From IMG/VR virus record IMGVR_UViG_3300028025_002130, positions 1 to 28,726 of that record: 28,726 nucleotides of DNA. One strand, 5' to 3'. A model generated the notes under the pieces. That model saw only the letters and a program-made list of their open reading frames with translations. It did not search any database and was not told the DNA's origin. The translations under genes and the position numbers were made by a program. Shown piece after piece: positions 1 through 6,385 of the stretch. This DNA comes from a virus. Positions within the stretch are counted from its first letter, which is position 1; each line of letters opens with the position of its first letter.

Positions 1-14
1 GTTTCTGGGTATTA

Positions 15-362
15 TCAAAGAGATTCCTTAGTGCTATTTGGATCTGTCCTTAGCCTTAAGAGGTAATCCTCGTGACCCTTTGATACTATGTAAGCAATAG
101 ATCCACGAGGAACACCACACACTGTTGCAATGTTATCCAACGTAATCCCTCTCTCTCTAAGAAGGAACGCCTTGTTGCACAGCTCCGGTGTAATCGGGCT
201 GCTGGTCTCTTCCTCGGGCTCCAGGTTGGGTATGGGGTCGCCATCGCCATCCATCATGGTTCCGTTTGGGTAGGACATCCAGCCGTGCTTGATGGCGTAG
301 CGGACCAGGTGCTTCGCTTCCCGTAGGACTTGTGTCTGGCTGATGCTGTATTGTGTGGTCAT
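15..362 (-). CDS. Small helix-turn-helix protein, possible regulator (115 aa)
   Basis: It follows the dnaB-like gene by 6 bp and is the last gene in the direction of transcription in this window. Residues about 60-95 read as a helix-turn-helix (TPELCNKAFLLRERG, then ITLDNIATVCGVPRGSIAYIV), of the kind that decides when a repeat or promoter is bound. The N-terminal part has the pattern AIKHGWMSYPNG. The protein encoded at 8303-8530 has the same layout: an AGWISFPEP motif, a short spacer, then an HTH. The two are probably distant paralogues. A role in DNA binding is inferred from the HTH only; target and function are unknown. The protein is hydrophilic, with no membrane segment. Confidence 0.75.
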   Translation of the reverse strand: MTTQYSISQTQVLREAKHLVRYAIKHGWMSYPNGTMMDGDGDPIPNLEPEEETSSPITPELCNKAFLLRERGITLDNIATVCGVPRGSIAYIVSKGHEDYLLRLRTDPNSTKESL

Positions 363-368
363 TGGTAT

Positions 369-1664
369 TTAGAAACTGGGTGATGGGTCGGAGAATCGGC
401 AGAACTGGCCGTCGTACCACAGAGGCACCAGGCCGCACTCACCGTCCCTCTGTTTGGCAATGGCAATCACAGCCTCGCCCTGTGGTTGGTTGCGCTCCCG
501 GTTGAGCAATAGCACCAGGTCGGCGTCCCTTTCAATCTGACCTGAGTCGGCCAGGTCGGTGAGCCGAGGCACTCGGCCCTTGTCCTTCTCGTTCTCTCGA
601 TTGAGCTGGGCCAGGGCAACCACGGCTGTCTTGGTATCGGAGGCCACGCCTTTGAGTCTGCCAGAGACCTCGGCGATCTCGTAGGTCTTTTTCTCTGCGG
701 CCTTGGATCCGTGGATTTTCTGGAGGTAGTCGACCAGGACCAGCTTCACACCCCATTTACGAACAGCACGACGGATTACGGCGGTGATGGTTGCAATGTT
801 GGACACACCGGATCCTGAGACAAAATGTATCGGGCTGCCTGCGATCTTGGCCGAGGCAGTCGACATAGCCTTCATTCCTCCCTGGTCGAGTTGGCCGGTC
901 TTGATGTTCTGCATCGGTATGCTGCCAATAGCTGATACCATACGGCGCACGATGGACTCGTCTGACATCTCCAGGCTGATAAACAGCGTCGGGATCCGGG
1001 AGTCGATGGCGGCTGCCTTGGCAATGGCAATGGCGATGGCTGTCTTCCCGATGGATGGCCTGGCCGCAATGATGGCCAGCTCACCGAACTGAAAGCCATC
1101 GGTCATCTGGTCGAGCCTGTAGAAGCCCGAGGTGATCCCGGAGAGTTGGCCCTGCCTTGAGAATCTTTCCTGGGTCGAGTCGATGAATCGGCTTACAACG
1201 GACTTAGACGATTGCACCTCCTCTTTAGATGCCTCAACGCTGAGCCCTGCTTCGGCATTAGAGACGATTTGATCGACGGAGAGGGTGGGTACAGCGGACT
1301 CGCGTATCAGACGGTCTCCAGCGGTTCTGAGCTGGCGTCTATGGTAGGCCTCCAGGACAGCCTGGGAGAAGGCCGGATGGTTGGCCGGGCTGGGGCACAG
1401 CTCGTCGCAGCGGTTGAGAGCCTCGAATGGTGGAGTGACCTGAGGCATCGAGCGCTTCCATTCCTTGACCACCGTCGTCAGGTTGACCGGCTCGGTCTTG
1501 GCGACCAGGCCTTTAGTGATCTCGTACAGGTGCCGGAGGCTGTCGGTCTCGATGGCATGGGTTGGGATCTTGGCAAACACCTCGTGGCAGACATCGGAAC
1601 CACCGGAGAGACAGGCGCCGATCAGGCCGTACTCGTCGTCCTGGGCGAAGTAGGGATCGTTCAT
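369..1664 (-). CDS. dnaB: Replicative DNA helicase, DnaB-like (431 aa)
   Basis: Hexameric 5'-3' helicase that unwinds the phage replication fork. Residues 1-110 match the helical DnaB N-terminal domain (DDEYGLIGACLSGG, later LRHLYEI). The RecA-like motor domain starts near residue 178, with Walker A ARPSIGKTA at 201-209, LFISLEMS at 227-234 (the H1a region), Walker B KLVLVDYLQ at 307-315, and a C-terminal IERDADLVLLLNRE segment typical of the family's arginine-finger region. Length is close to bacterial DnaB. The start at 1664 is chosen because its ATG overlaps the initiator's stop (ATGA) and MNDPYFAQDDEYG aligns with the family's beginning; the frame stays open 30 codons further upstream. 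No separate helicase loader is recognisable, so the adjacent initiator may do the loading. Confidence 0.95.
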   Translation of the reverse strand: MNDPYFAQDDEYGLIGACLSGGSDVCHEVFAKIPTHAIETDSLRHLYEITKGLVAKTEPVNLTTVVKEWKRSMPQVTPPFEALNRCDELCPSPANHPAFSQAVLEAYHRRQLRTAGDRLIRESAVPTLSVDQIVSNAEAGLSVEASKEEVQSSKSVVSRFIDSTQERFSRQGQLSGITSGFYRLDQMTDGFQFGELAIIAARPSIGKTAIAIAIAKAAAIDSRIPTLFISLEMSDESIVRRMVSAIGSIPMQNIKTGQLDQGGMKAMSTASAKIAGSPIHFVSGSGVSNIATITAVIRRAVRKWGVKLVLVDYLQKIHGSKAAEKKTYEIAEVSGRLKGVASDTKTAVVALAQLNRENEKDKGRVPRLTDLADSGQIERDADLVLLLNRERNQPQGEAVIAIAKQRDGECGLVPLWYDGQFCRFSDPSPSF

Positions 1665-2425
1665 TGGTAGTCGGAGATGTTGGCACTGTACGCGCCGGTG
1701 CCATTGTTCCCAGAAGGGGAGGTGCTTCGAGACTTGTCGATCTCGCCGTTCCAATTGTTCAACAGGGTCATCAGCTCGCGGCGAAGGTATTTATCGTCCG
1801 ACTGGTAGCGTGCTTCCAAGGCAACCAGGTCTTCCTCCGGGGTGTTGAAGTCGAAGATCTCCTTTAAGGCCTTGATCTCCTTAGTGCTCCACTGGGTCGT
1901 AGGTCGACGCTTGATCAAAGCACCGACTCGTAGGCGGAAGGCTTCGAGCTCAGGTGAAAGCTCACGCGTGACGACTCCTTCCTTTCCTTCCCTTCCCTTC
2001 CCTTCCTTACGGCACGCGTGGTCCTCGCGTGGCTCACGCGTGGCTGACGCGTCATATTCCTCGGTGTTTGTTGGCGTTTCTTCAATGTTTCCTTCTGGAT
2101 CAGGCAAAACGGATTCGGATTCCCGGTTGTTGATCACCTGGTGCTTTAGGAAGCTGGGAATCCATCCAAAGCACGCGTCACCCACGCGATACTTGAGAAC
2201 GAAAGCACGCGTGGCCAACGCGTCGAGCACGCGTGAAAAGTCGACGCCATCGTATGGCAGCACCTGCACACCGATGCGCCTGGGCTCCCACTTGAATCTG
2301 CCTTTTCGGTCAGCAATGCACCAGAGGCCGGCGAAGGCCACACGGAGCGGAAGCCGGGTTTCAATCTCGGCCTCGAATAGTCCCTCGTGATGGAAGAACT
2401 CGGGTTTAATTGTTCGGATTCTCAT
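1661..2425 (-). CDS. Phage replication initiator-like protein (254 aa)
   Basis: The N-terminal about 100 residues follow a common phage replication-protein pattern: RIRTIKPEFFHHEGL, then LRVAFAGLWCIADRKGRF, PRRIGVQVLPYDG, a short repeat of leucines and ALATRAFVLKYRV, and IPSFLKHQ. This is a winged-helix-type initiator or replisome organiser domain. A charged, low-complexity linker follows (about 110-155), then a helical C-terminal domain (WSTKEIKALKEIF, LRRELMTLLNNW) that may contact the helicase. It overlaps dnaB by ATGA and also overlaps the gene before it by ATGA. The coding sequence contains an iteron-like repeat array (1963-2235), so the protein probably binds its own gene, as lambda O does. 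The family assignment is from pattern memory; origin binding is inference. Confidence 0.8.
   Translation of the reverse strand: MRIRTIKPEFFHHEGLFEAEIETRLPLRVAFAGLWCIADRKGRFKWEPRRIGVQVLPYDGVDFSRVLDALATRAFVLKYRVGDACFGWIPSFLKHQVINNRESESVLPDPEGNIEETPTNTEEYDASATREPREDHACRKEGKGREGKEGVVTRELSPELEAFRLRVGALIKRRPTTQWSTKEIKALKEIFDFNTPEEDLVALEARYQSDDKYLRRELMTLLNNWNGEIDKSRSTSPSGNNGTGAYSANISDYQ
1963..2235. repeat. Iteron-like array, candidate replication origin
   Basis: Eight exact ACGCGT cores, mostly within CACGCGTG, begin at 1964, 2014, 2036, 2047, 2173, 2207, 2218 and 2229. Near-copies are TCGCGT at 2025 and ACGCGA at 2184. Spacing is exactly 11 bp for 2014-2025-2036-2047, for 2173-2184 and for 2207-2218-2229, about one helical turn, so the boxes lie on one DNA face. 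On the minus strand the first cluster reads as 11-mers such as ACGCGTGAGCC. A unit of 11 puts each copy in a different reading frame, which argues against a protein-level repeat. The clusters flank a relatively AT-richer stretch (about 2054-2110). Direct repeats inside an initiator gene next to helicase resemble lambda ori. I noticed only one other copy elsewhere (21863). Confidence 0.75.
1975..2008. repeat. 34-nt pure pyrimidine run beside the iterons
   Basis: From 1975 to 2008 the plus strand has only C and T, dominated by a repeated TTCCC unit; the minus (coding) strand is all purine and encodes a Lys/Gly/Glu-rich stretch (EGKGREGKEG). It lies between the isolated ACGCGT at 1964 and the first iteron cluster at 2014. 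Strand-asymmetric purine/pyrimidine tracts occur in phage origins such as lambda ori and can melt or form triplexes. Whether this one is part of the origin is inference; slippage in the coding sequence is the simpler alternative. Confidence 0.6.
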
Positions 2426-2652
2426 ACTTTGAATCCTTTTCGAGCTAAATCAGCCCTGATTTCTACGGCTCGGTCTCTTTTCTCCTCTGCATCCCGTTTG
2501 GCTTCCTGAACCATTTTGCAAAAAAGGTCTACATTTTGGACGGGAATCACAATGAAGGTTTCTTCTCCATTGATTCTTTGAGTGATCCAAACGTGGCCTG
2601 TGACAAAGGCCAGGATCTGAGTGTGTTCTTGTTGTGGTATTTCGTATTTCAT
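2422..2652 (-). CDS. Hypothetical protein upstream of the initiator (76 aa)
   Basis: A short protein with a beta-rich first half (ILAFVTGHVWITQRI, ETFIVIPVQNV) and a charged helical second half (MVQEAKRDAEEKRDRAVEIRADLARKG), likely coiled coil. Its stop overlaps the initiator's ATG (ATGA), so the two are translationally linked. The start is ATG at 2652, 3 nt after the stop of a possible 30-codon frame. I do not recognise the family. Position next to the initiator suggests an accessory replication or regulatory role, but nothing in the sequence proves it. Confidence 0.7.
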   Translation of the reverse strand: MKYEIPQQEHTQILAFVTGHVWITQRINGEETFIVIPVQNVDLFCKMVQEAKRDAEEKRDRAVEIRADLARKGFKV

Positions 2653-2655
2653 GTA

Positions 2656-2748
2656 TCAAACGGAAAACCCCGCCACGCATCGAGGTGAGGAATCGCGGAG
2701 AAACAACGCGACGTGCACGATGCGGACGGGGTAAAATTGATTGGTCAT
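2656..2748 (-). CDS. Possible 30-aa small protein
   Basis: A 30-codon frame begins with ATG at 2748 (MTNQFYPVRIVHVALFLRD...) and ends with TGA 3 nt before the next ATG at 2652, a spacing like other junctions here. An in-frame GTG at 2772 would add eight residues. No clear SD is visible and the product matches nothing I know. It fills most of the 183-bp gap between the exonuclease and the 76-aa gene. The rest of the gap (2749-2835) holds an imperfect hairpin (2799-2825, CCGCTCCC against GGGGCGG) just after the exonuclease stop. This may equally be an untranslated leader for the replication genes. Confidence 0.3.
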   Translation of the reverse strand: MTNQFYPVRIVHVALFLRDSSPRCVAGFSV

Positions 2749-2835
2749 GGTTTCTCTGAAGGTTTCGACGCTCACCTCTCACAGCTCACGTCGACAGGCC
2801 GCTCCCTAGCTTACAGCCGGGGCGGTGTCCAGCGC

Positions 2836-3495
2836 TCAATAGGCCGGGATCAGGATGTCGGCCACCTGCTGAGTGAGCTGCACGTCGCGCAGGCAATAGT
2901 CGATGGCTGCCTGTCGGTCTGTATTCCACAGCAATGAAAACTCGGCACCGCTGCCTGTCTTGTCCCCGAGGCCTAGGTGCCGGCAGATGGATCCGATGCT
3001 GCCATGGGCTCTTGAGTCACCAAGCTGCCACACCTCCCGCAGGTCGACCACCAGGTCGTTCCAGTAGCGGCCTTGGCGCAACCAGTAGGGCGGGGCAATG
3101 CGGTGCTTCCAGGAGCGCTTGATGAGGAAGGGCAGGTCGAAGGCCTTGATGTTGAAGCCGACGAGTTTTGGCTGCCGTTCATAATAATTGAGCAGGGTCC
3201 ACCATTCCCGGAGCATGGCGGCCTCATTGCCGTCGTTTTTGAGCACACCGAGGTGTTGGTGCTCGAAACGGTAGCCGATGCACAGGATCTGGCCTGAGAG
3301 CGCATCTAGGGCAGCGTTGCGGATGTAGTCCGCGGTGTGGTTCTCCTCGGCCTTTTGTAGCTTCTCGGCGATCAGGTCCGGGTTCTTGATGTTGCCCAGC
3401 TTCACGTCTGCCGCGTTAAAGGGTGGGATGTTGAGTTCTGAGAGCGGTAAAGGCCCGGTCTCGATGTCGAAGATGATGGTCGGATTGGCTGGCAT
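2836..3495 (-). CDS. DEDDy-type 3'-5' exonuclease (219 aa)
   Basis: RNase H-fold exonuclease expected to degrade DNA from the 3' end with two metal ions. Exo I is FDIETGPLP with D10 and E12; Exo II is LVGFNIKAFDLPFL with D120; Exo III is YCLRD with Y200 and D204, so all four acidic residues and the catalytic Tyr of the DEDDy class are present. This is the single-domain form related to the proofreading domain of family B polymerases, without a polymerase. No DNA polymerase is encoded here, so it may process ends during replication or recombination or degrade host DNA. The start has a C/A-rich leader (CAACAATCTCAACCAACAG) and no SD. Confidence 0.9.
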   Translation of the reverse strand: MPANPTIIFDIETGPLPLSELNIPPFNAADVKLGNIKNPDLIAEKLQKAEENHTADYIRNAALDALSGQILCIGYRFEHQHLGVLKNDGNEAAMLREWWTLLNYYERQPKLVGFNIKAFDLPFLIKRSWKHRIAPPYWLRQGRYWNDLVVDLREVWQLGDSRAHGSIGSICRHLGLGDKTGSGAEFSLLWNTDRQAAIDYCLRDVQLTQQVADILIPAY

Positions 3496-3559
3496 AGTTC
3501 TGTTGGTTGAGATTGTTGCGCGTTTGTCCCGATGCGCGCCCCCGGTTACCCACGAGTCC

Positions 3560-3580
3560 CCGACAGCAACAGGCTGCCGG
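3560..3580 (-). other. Stem-loop after the regulator gene
   Basis: On the minus strand CCGGCAGC pairs with GCTGTCGG (8 bp, one G-U) around a 5-nt loop, beginning 6 nt after the TAA of the regulator gene. No U run follows, so it is not a standard intrinsic terminator. It sits in the 91-bp gap before the exonuclease and could protect or attenuate the message. Confidence 0.4.
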
Positions 3581-3586
3581 AAAGTG

Positions 3587-3982
3587 TTAGATCTGTTTGC
3601 CGCAATGAGGGCAGACGGTCTTGGTCAAAGGCTGTCTTACGGTAGGCACGCCCAACCATTCGCAGATCTCACGATAGGAGACCCACCCGAACCCACGCAC
3701 CGACCTGGGCTGCAGGTGGCCTAGGTTGTAAAGGTCGAGAGCCTCCTGCCGGCTCTTGATGGCCAGGCTTTCCAGGATGTTGAACGTCCTGGTCGAGAAC
3801 GGGAAGCCCCACACCCGCAGGATCTCCTCGTGCTTCTGGGCTGCCTGCTCGATCTGATTGATCCGTTGGCGGCTCAGGTTAAACCGTTTGCCGATCTCCT
3901 CCAGGGTGTAGCCTTCGGATCTGAGCTGGACCACCTCGGGCACCATATGGGTCAGCTTCATCGTGGGTTTGCGGGTCTTCAT
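3587..3982 (-). CDS. Sigma-region-4-like HTH plus alpha-CTD-like domain regulator (131 aa)
   Basis: Residues 12-55 form an HTH of the sigma-70 region 4 type (MVPEVVQLRSEGYTLEEIG, then LSRQRINQIEQAA; compare sigma factors' SRERVRQIE). Residues 60-112 look like the C-terminal domain of RNA polymerase alpha: FSTRTFNILESLAIKSRQEALDL, then LQPRSVRGFGWVSYREICEWLG, a helix-hairpin-helix with the GFG turn. The end carries CPHC, half of a zinc knuckle. The combination suggests a DNA-binding transcription factor that mimics or engages host RNA polymerase at promoters, for example to switch expression during infection. The domain calls are by pattern; the action on transcription is inferred. The ATG at 3982 is preceded by an A/C-rich leader; Met8 is an alternative start. 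Confidence 0.8.
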   Translation of the reverse strand: MKTRKPTMKLTHMVPEVVQLRSEGYTLEEIGKRFNLSRQRINQIEQAAQKHEEILRVWGFPFSTRTFNILESLAIKSRQEALDLYNLGHLQPRSVRGFGWVSYREICEWLGVPTVRQPLTKTVCPHCGKQI

Positions 3983-4009
3983 GTGTAGAATGTTTGCAGA
4001 ATTTCAGGT

Positions 4010-4606
4010 CTAATTTTTTGATTCAAACAAAGACAGTTTTTCAGTCTCTACCTGGCGGGTTTCAATCATGCTTTGGACGATCCAAAGCGTTTCTTTATAT
4101 CGGACCCATTTCCCCCCGTCCTTTGAGATGGTCACGTTGCTATGCGGAATTATGTTCCACGGGATCCAGTAAGTAGCTCCGGTGTCTAACTGATGGAGCG
4201 CGATTAGGTCTGCTTGAGGCGTTTTTCCAATGCGGTAAAACCAACCTTTGCATGGACCATATTCCGCGAAGTTGGCCGACTTAACATCAACTCGGAGAAC
4301 CTTGTTGATCAGCAGGTCAAACGGCCACTTCACGGCTGCAATTCTCTCAACTTGGAACCCTGCCGATTCCAGTATTTTCTGCACTCTCTTCTCACCGTCC
4401 CAGCCGGTGTCGGAGTCGGAATGTTCTCTTGAAAGACCAAGTCGCTCGGCCCATTTTAAGAACCCACCACTCTTGCAAATCTTGTTCGCTAGATCGCTTT
4501 GTCCTGTTTCTTTCAGATACTGATTTGTGGGCATCAGTCCTGTGCTGCGGTAGTTTTCCATGATTCGGTCTGCAATCATGGCCTCATTCCAAGTTTTTCT
4601 TGCCAT
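4010..4606 (-). CDS. PD-(D/E)XK-type nuclease (198 aa)
   Basis: The C-terminal half fits a PD-(D/E)XK nuclease fold: E72 in GEKRVQKILE, D97 in WPFDLLIN, and D107-V-K109 in RVDVKSANF, followed by ADLIALHQLD and YWIPWNII, as in Holliday-junction-resolvase-like and some homing endonucleases. The N-terminal 60 residues (MENYRSTGLMPTNQYLKETG, GFLKWAERLG) resemble a small helical DNA-recognition domain found in homing-type nucleases. The gene is visibly more AT-rich at its 3' end than its neighbours, and a perfect dyad lies just upstream (4626-4657), both consistent with recent acquisition. It could be a free-standing homing endonuclease or a recombination nuclease; the catalytic residues are visible, the substrate is not. 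Confidence 0.75.
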   Translation of the reverse strand: MARKTWNEAMIADRIMENYRSTGLMPTNQYLKETGQSDLANKICKSGGFLKWAERLGLSREHSDSDTGWDGEKRVQKILESAGFQVERIAAVKWPFDLLINKVLRVDVKSANFAEYGPCKGWFYRIGKTPQADLIALHQLDTGATYWIPWNIIPHSNVTISKDGGKWVRYKETLWIVQSMIETRQVETEKLSLFESKN

Positions 4607-4625
4607 CGGGGCTACCGTGTATCAG

Positions 4626-4657
4626 CTAAAACGATCAAAGACAAGAGATCGTTTTAG
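4626..4657. repeat. Perfect 11-bp inverted repeat
   Basis: CTAAAACGATC (4626-4636) and GATCGTTTTAG (4647-4657) are exact reverse complements with a 10-nt spacer. The arm at 4647-4657 includes the TAA stop of the SSB-like gene. The A run on one side and T run on the other resemble a weak bidirectional terminator, but the stem has few GC pairs and no further T run. An operator for a dimeric regulator, or a mark left at the edge of an acquired nuclease gene, are alternatives. Confidence 0.6.
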
Positions 4658-5394
4658 AATGGAATGTCTGAATCGTTGGGCTCTTCCTGGGCGTTGATTT
4701 CTTCCATGCGCTTGGTCACGGCAGCGATCAGTCCGATGTCCTCCGGGCTTTTACCGGGGCTCACCTTGGCTTTGGGCAGCCAGTGCTCGGCCAGGCCGCG
4801 CACGGCGTCCGGGGTCAGCTCTGAGAGCGCCACGCCCTTGAACTTGCCGACGTGCACCTTGACCTCGGCGATCTTGACCGGCGCCGCGGTAGCCGGCGTC
4901 ACCGTCTTTACCTTGTCGTCCTCCCTGGGCGGCCTGTCCTCCAGGCGTACCCACAGGCCAGAGGGCTTCAGGGGCTCGCCGCTCTTGTGGGGCATGATCA
5001 GCTTGATGTTGCTGAAGGTCTTGGTGCCGTCCCTCGATTGCTCGTGGACGATCACCACAGTGGCCGGTCGGCCGATCAGGTTGTCGAGGTTGATGCTGAC
5101 GGTCTCCTCGGCGGTAAGGGCTCGGCCATGCCAGTCTTTCAGGAACTTGGTCAGGCCGGCCTTCTCGTGCAGGCTGGCGGTCATCGGCGCCGTCATGACT
5201 ACCCAGGGCTGCACCGGATTGCGTGACTGGTCGATCAGATCTAGCTCGAAGGCGATCTTGAACTTCTGTTTGATGCCGTACTCGGTCTCGTAGGCCCGGA
5301 GCGGTGTGATGTCGACACAGACCGCTCGGCCTGTGTACTCGGGGCAGGGTGTGAAGTTCCCGCCGCTCGGTTTCGTTGATACTGTGATTCCCAT
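4654..5394 (-). CDS. Single-stranded DNA-binding-like protein with DIPF tip (246 aa)
   Basis: The protein ends in EEPNDSDIPF, nearly the acidic tip of bacterial SSB (DDDIPF) that recruits repair and replication partners. Residues 20-135 form a beta-rich domain (YTGRAVCVDITPL, KQKFKIAFELDLID, GRPATVVIVHEQ, FSNIKLIMP) as expected for an OB-fold, and match a phage protein group often placed in replication modules. Residues 182-232 (VGKFKGVALSELTPDAVRGLAEHW...) resemble the small GKFKG domain found at the C-terminus of some exonucleases (DUF3820/ExoX-like). A proline/charged linker lies between. Likely role: coat single-stranded DNA and organise replication proteins. The start has a long CA-rich leader (ACACAACAAAGCAAACAC) and no SD. 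SSB function is inferred from the tip and context. Confidence 0.75.
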   Translation of the reverse strand: MGITVSTKPSGGNFTPCPEYTGRAVCVDITPLRAYETEYGIKQKFKIAFELDLIDQSRNPVQPWVVMTAPMTASLHEKAGLTKFLKDWHGRALTAEETVSINLDNLIGRPATVVIVHEQSRDGTKTFSNIKLIMPHKSGEPLKPSGLWVRLEDRPPREDDKVKTVTPATAAPVKIAEVKVHVGKFKGVALSELTPDAVRGLAEHWLPKAKVSPGKSPEDIGLIAAVTKRMEEINAQEEPNDSDIPF

Positions 5395-5426
5395 GTGTTT
5401 GCTTTGTTGTGTCGTTGTTGTTGTGT

Positions 5427-5618
5427 CTACCTGGAGGCTTGTTTCTCGACCTCCGAAAGTTGTTTTGCCATCCGGTCGTACTGAGCCCAGTAGTCGGGCC
5501 AGGTTGACTTGATCTTCGCCAGGTTGTCTGAGTCGGCTACAAGTGCCGCGGCGCCTAGCTTGCGAACGAAAGATCCACCGTATTCAATCATGGTGCGTGC
5601 TACGTCGAAGTCCTTCAC
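5427..5618 (-). CDS. Conserved small phage protein (63 aa)
   Basis: GTG start at 5618 overlaps the preceding gene's stop (GTGA). The sequence RTMIEYGGSFVRKLGAAALVADSDN...STWPDYWAQYDRM matches a short phage protein type I recognise by its GGSFV...FPDYWxxY pattern but whose function is unknown. It is helical and hydrophilic. It ends 33 bp before the SSB-like gene's start, in a CA-rich stretch that serves as that gene's leader. Confidence 0.7.
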   Translation of the reverse strand: MKDFDVARTMIEYGGSFVRKLGAAALVADSDNLAKIKSTWPDYWAQYDRMAKQLSEVEKQASR

Positions 5619-5764
5619 TTGGAGCCTTTCCCGCGCTTCCTGGTAAAGAAGCTGGTGAACTCGATCTTGACCTTCCGGGCAGCCCGATAGGCCTCCCCGG
5701 CGTCCTTCTTGGTCAAACGATAGATTCCAGTGCCGTCCTGTTGGATCTGTTGAGCTGATTTCAT
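5615..5764 (-). CDS. Hypothetical small basic protein (49 aa)
   Basis: The start is placed at ATG 5764 because it overlaps the preceding stop (ATGA); the frame stays open 36 codons further, but that extension overlaps the preceding gene. The product (MKSAQQIQQDGTGIYRLTKK...) is strongly basic at the end (FFTRKRGKGSK), which would suit nucleic-acid binding. Family unknown. Overlaps the next gene's GTG. Confidence 0.6.
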   Translation of the reverse strand: MKSAQQIQQDGTGIYRLTKKDAGEAYRAARKVKIEFTSFFTRKRGKGSK

Positions 5765-5952
5765 TGCAGGATAAAGTCGAAGTTGTTCTGCCAGGTATCT
5801 GATAAACGGTTGTATGTATCGCCCTTGATGCGCCAGGTGCGCGGGTCTCTGGTAGTCCCGCTGTGCCGGCACTTAATCCTCACGTCAATGTGCTGGATGG
5901 CCGTGTTGCGCAGGTGATGGTCGGGCGGCAGTTCGTGGAGTTTGGTGATCAT
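5761..5952 (-). CDS. Hypothetical protein (63 aa)
   Basis: ATG at 5952 and TGA at 5761-5763 overlap both neighbours by 4 nt (ATGA), which identifies this frame inside a much longer open frame of no coding value. The product begins MITKLHELPPDHHLRN and contains HIDVRIKCRHSG and a C-terminal aromatic stretch (WQNNFDFIL). It may be a compact beta domain. I do not recognise it. Confidence 0.65.
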   Translation of the reverse strand: MITKLHELPPDHHLRNTAIQHIDVRIKCRHSGTTRDPRTWRIKGDTYNRLSDTWQNNFDFILQ

Positions 5953-6164
5953 GGTTTGGTTGCCTTTGCTTTGTCCCAGTCGGCGATGGTCTGGATGAGG
6001 TCCTGGTACGATTCCTCGGTCCATTGCCTCTGGGTGCGGTAGGCGTAGACATGGGCAACCAATGCGTTGCCGTAGTCCTCCAGTCGTTTGATGTGTTTCT
6101 TGGCCTCCTCCAGTTCCTTGTAGGTCTTGACGGCGTCGATGGTTCGCATTTCTTCGATGGTCAT
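5949..6164 (-). CDS. Coiled-coil small protein, tandem paralogue family (71 aa)
   Basis: Contains KKHIKRLEDYGNALVAHV followed by a tail ending IADWDKAKATKP. This matches the pattern (R/H)I(K/R)xLExxGnxxxA ... W..AK..KP shared with the proteins at 6723-7019 and 7308-7580, so it belongs to a locally duplicated family. The first half is a probable coiled coil. The last codons (AAGCAACCAAACC) lie just upstream of the next ATG. ATGA overlaps on both sides. Function unknown; such proteins are common in accessory parts of phage early regions. Confidence 0.7.
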   Translation of the reverse strand: MTIEEMRTIDAVKTYKELEEAKKHIKRLEDYGNALVAHVYAYRTQRQWTEESYQDLIQTIADWDKAKATKP

Positions 6165-6385
6165 GGTTTGTTCCTCTCCTCCTCCAGAATCTGAAGCATT
6201 TGACTCGCAACATGTCCGTCTGAGCCGTCCCTAAAGAACGCCGTTGATGCGCGGTGGATGCGGTCTTCCAGTTGTTTGATGCGGTCCTCCCGCTTCCTGA
6301 CTTCGAGAGCGATTGCGCGGAGTTCGCGGGAGTCGTAGTAATTCTGCTTCTCAGCGACATTGATGATTCGTTGTTCGATGGTCAT
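6161..6385 (-). CDS. Coiled-coil small protein (74 aa)
   Basis: Charged helical protein with VRKREDRIKQLEDRIHRAS at its centre, related in pattern to neighbouring coiled-coil genes, and a tail ILEEERNKP. The tail codons GAGGAGAGGAAC act as the SD for the gene that starts at 6164, about 8 nt upstream of its ATG. ATGA overlaps at both ends. Function unknown. Confidence 0.7.
   Translation of the reverse strand: MTIEQRIINVAEKQNYYDSRELRAIALEVRKREDRIKQLEDRIHRASTAFFRDGSDGHVASQMLQILEEERNKP

Noticed and set aside
1963-2235. CRISPR array or protein-repeat explanation of the ACGCGT cluster
   Set aside because: Units are 11 bp without unique spacers, ruling out CRISPR, and their changing reading frame rules out a coding repeat.
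4626-4657. Classical intrinsic terminator
   Set aside because: The stem is AT-rich with no downstream U tract; kept only as an inverted repeat.
5761-6360. 199-codon minus-strand frame
   Set aside because: Only its last 63 codons (5761-5952) are bounded by ATGA overlaps and behave as a gene; the rest overlaps two other genes and is low-complexity.
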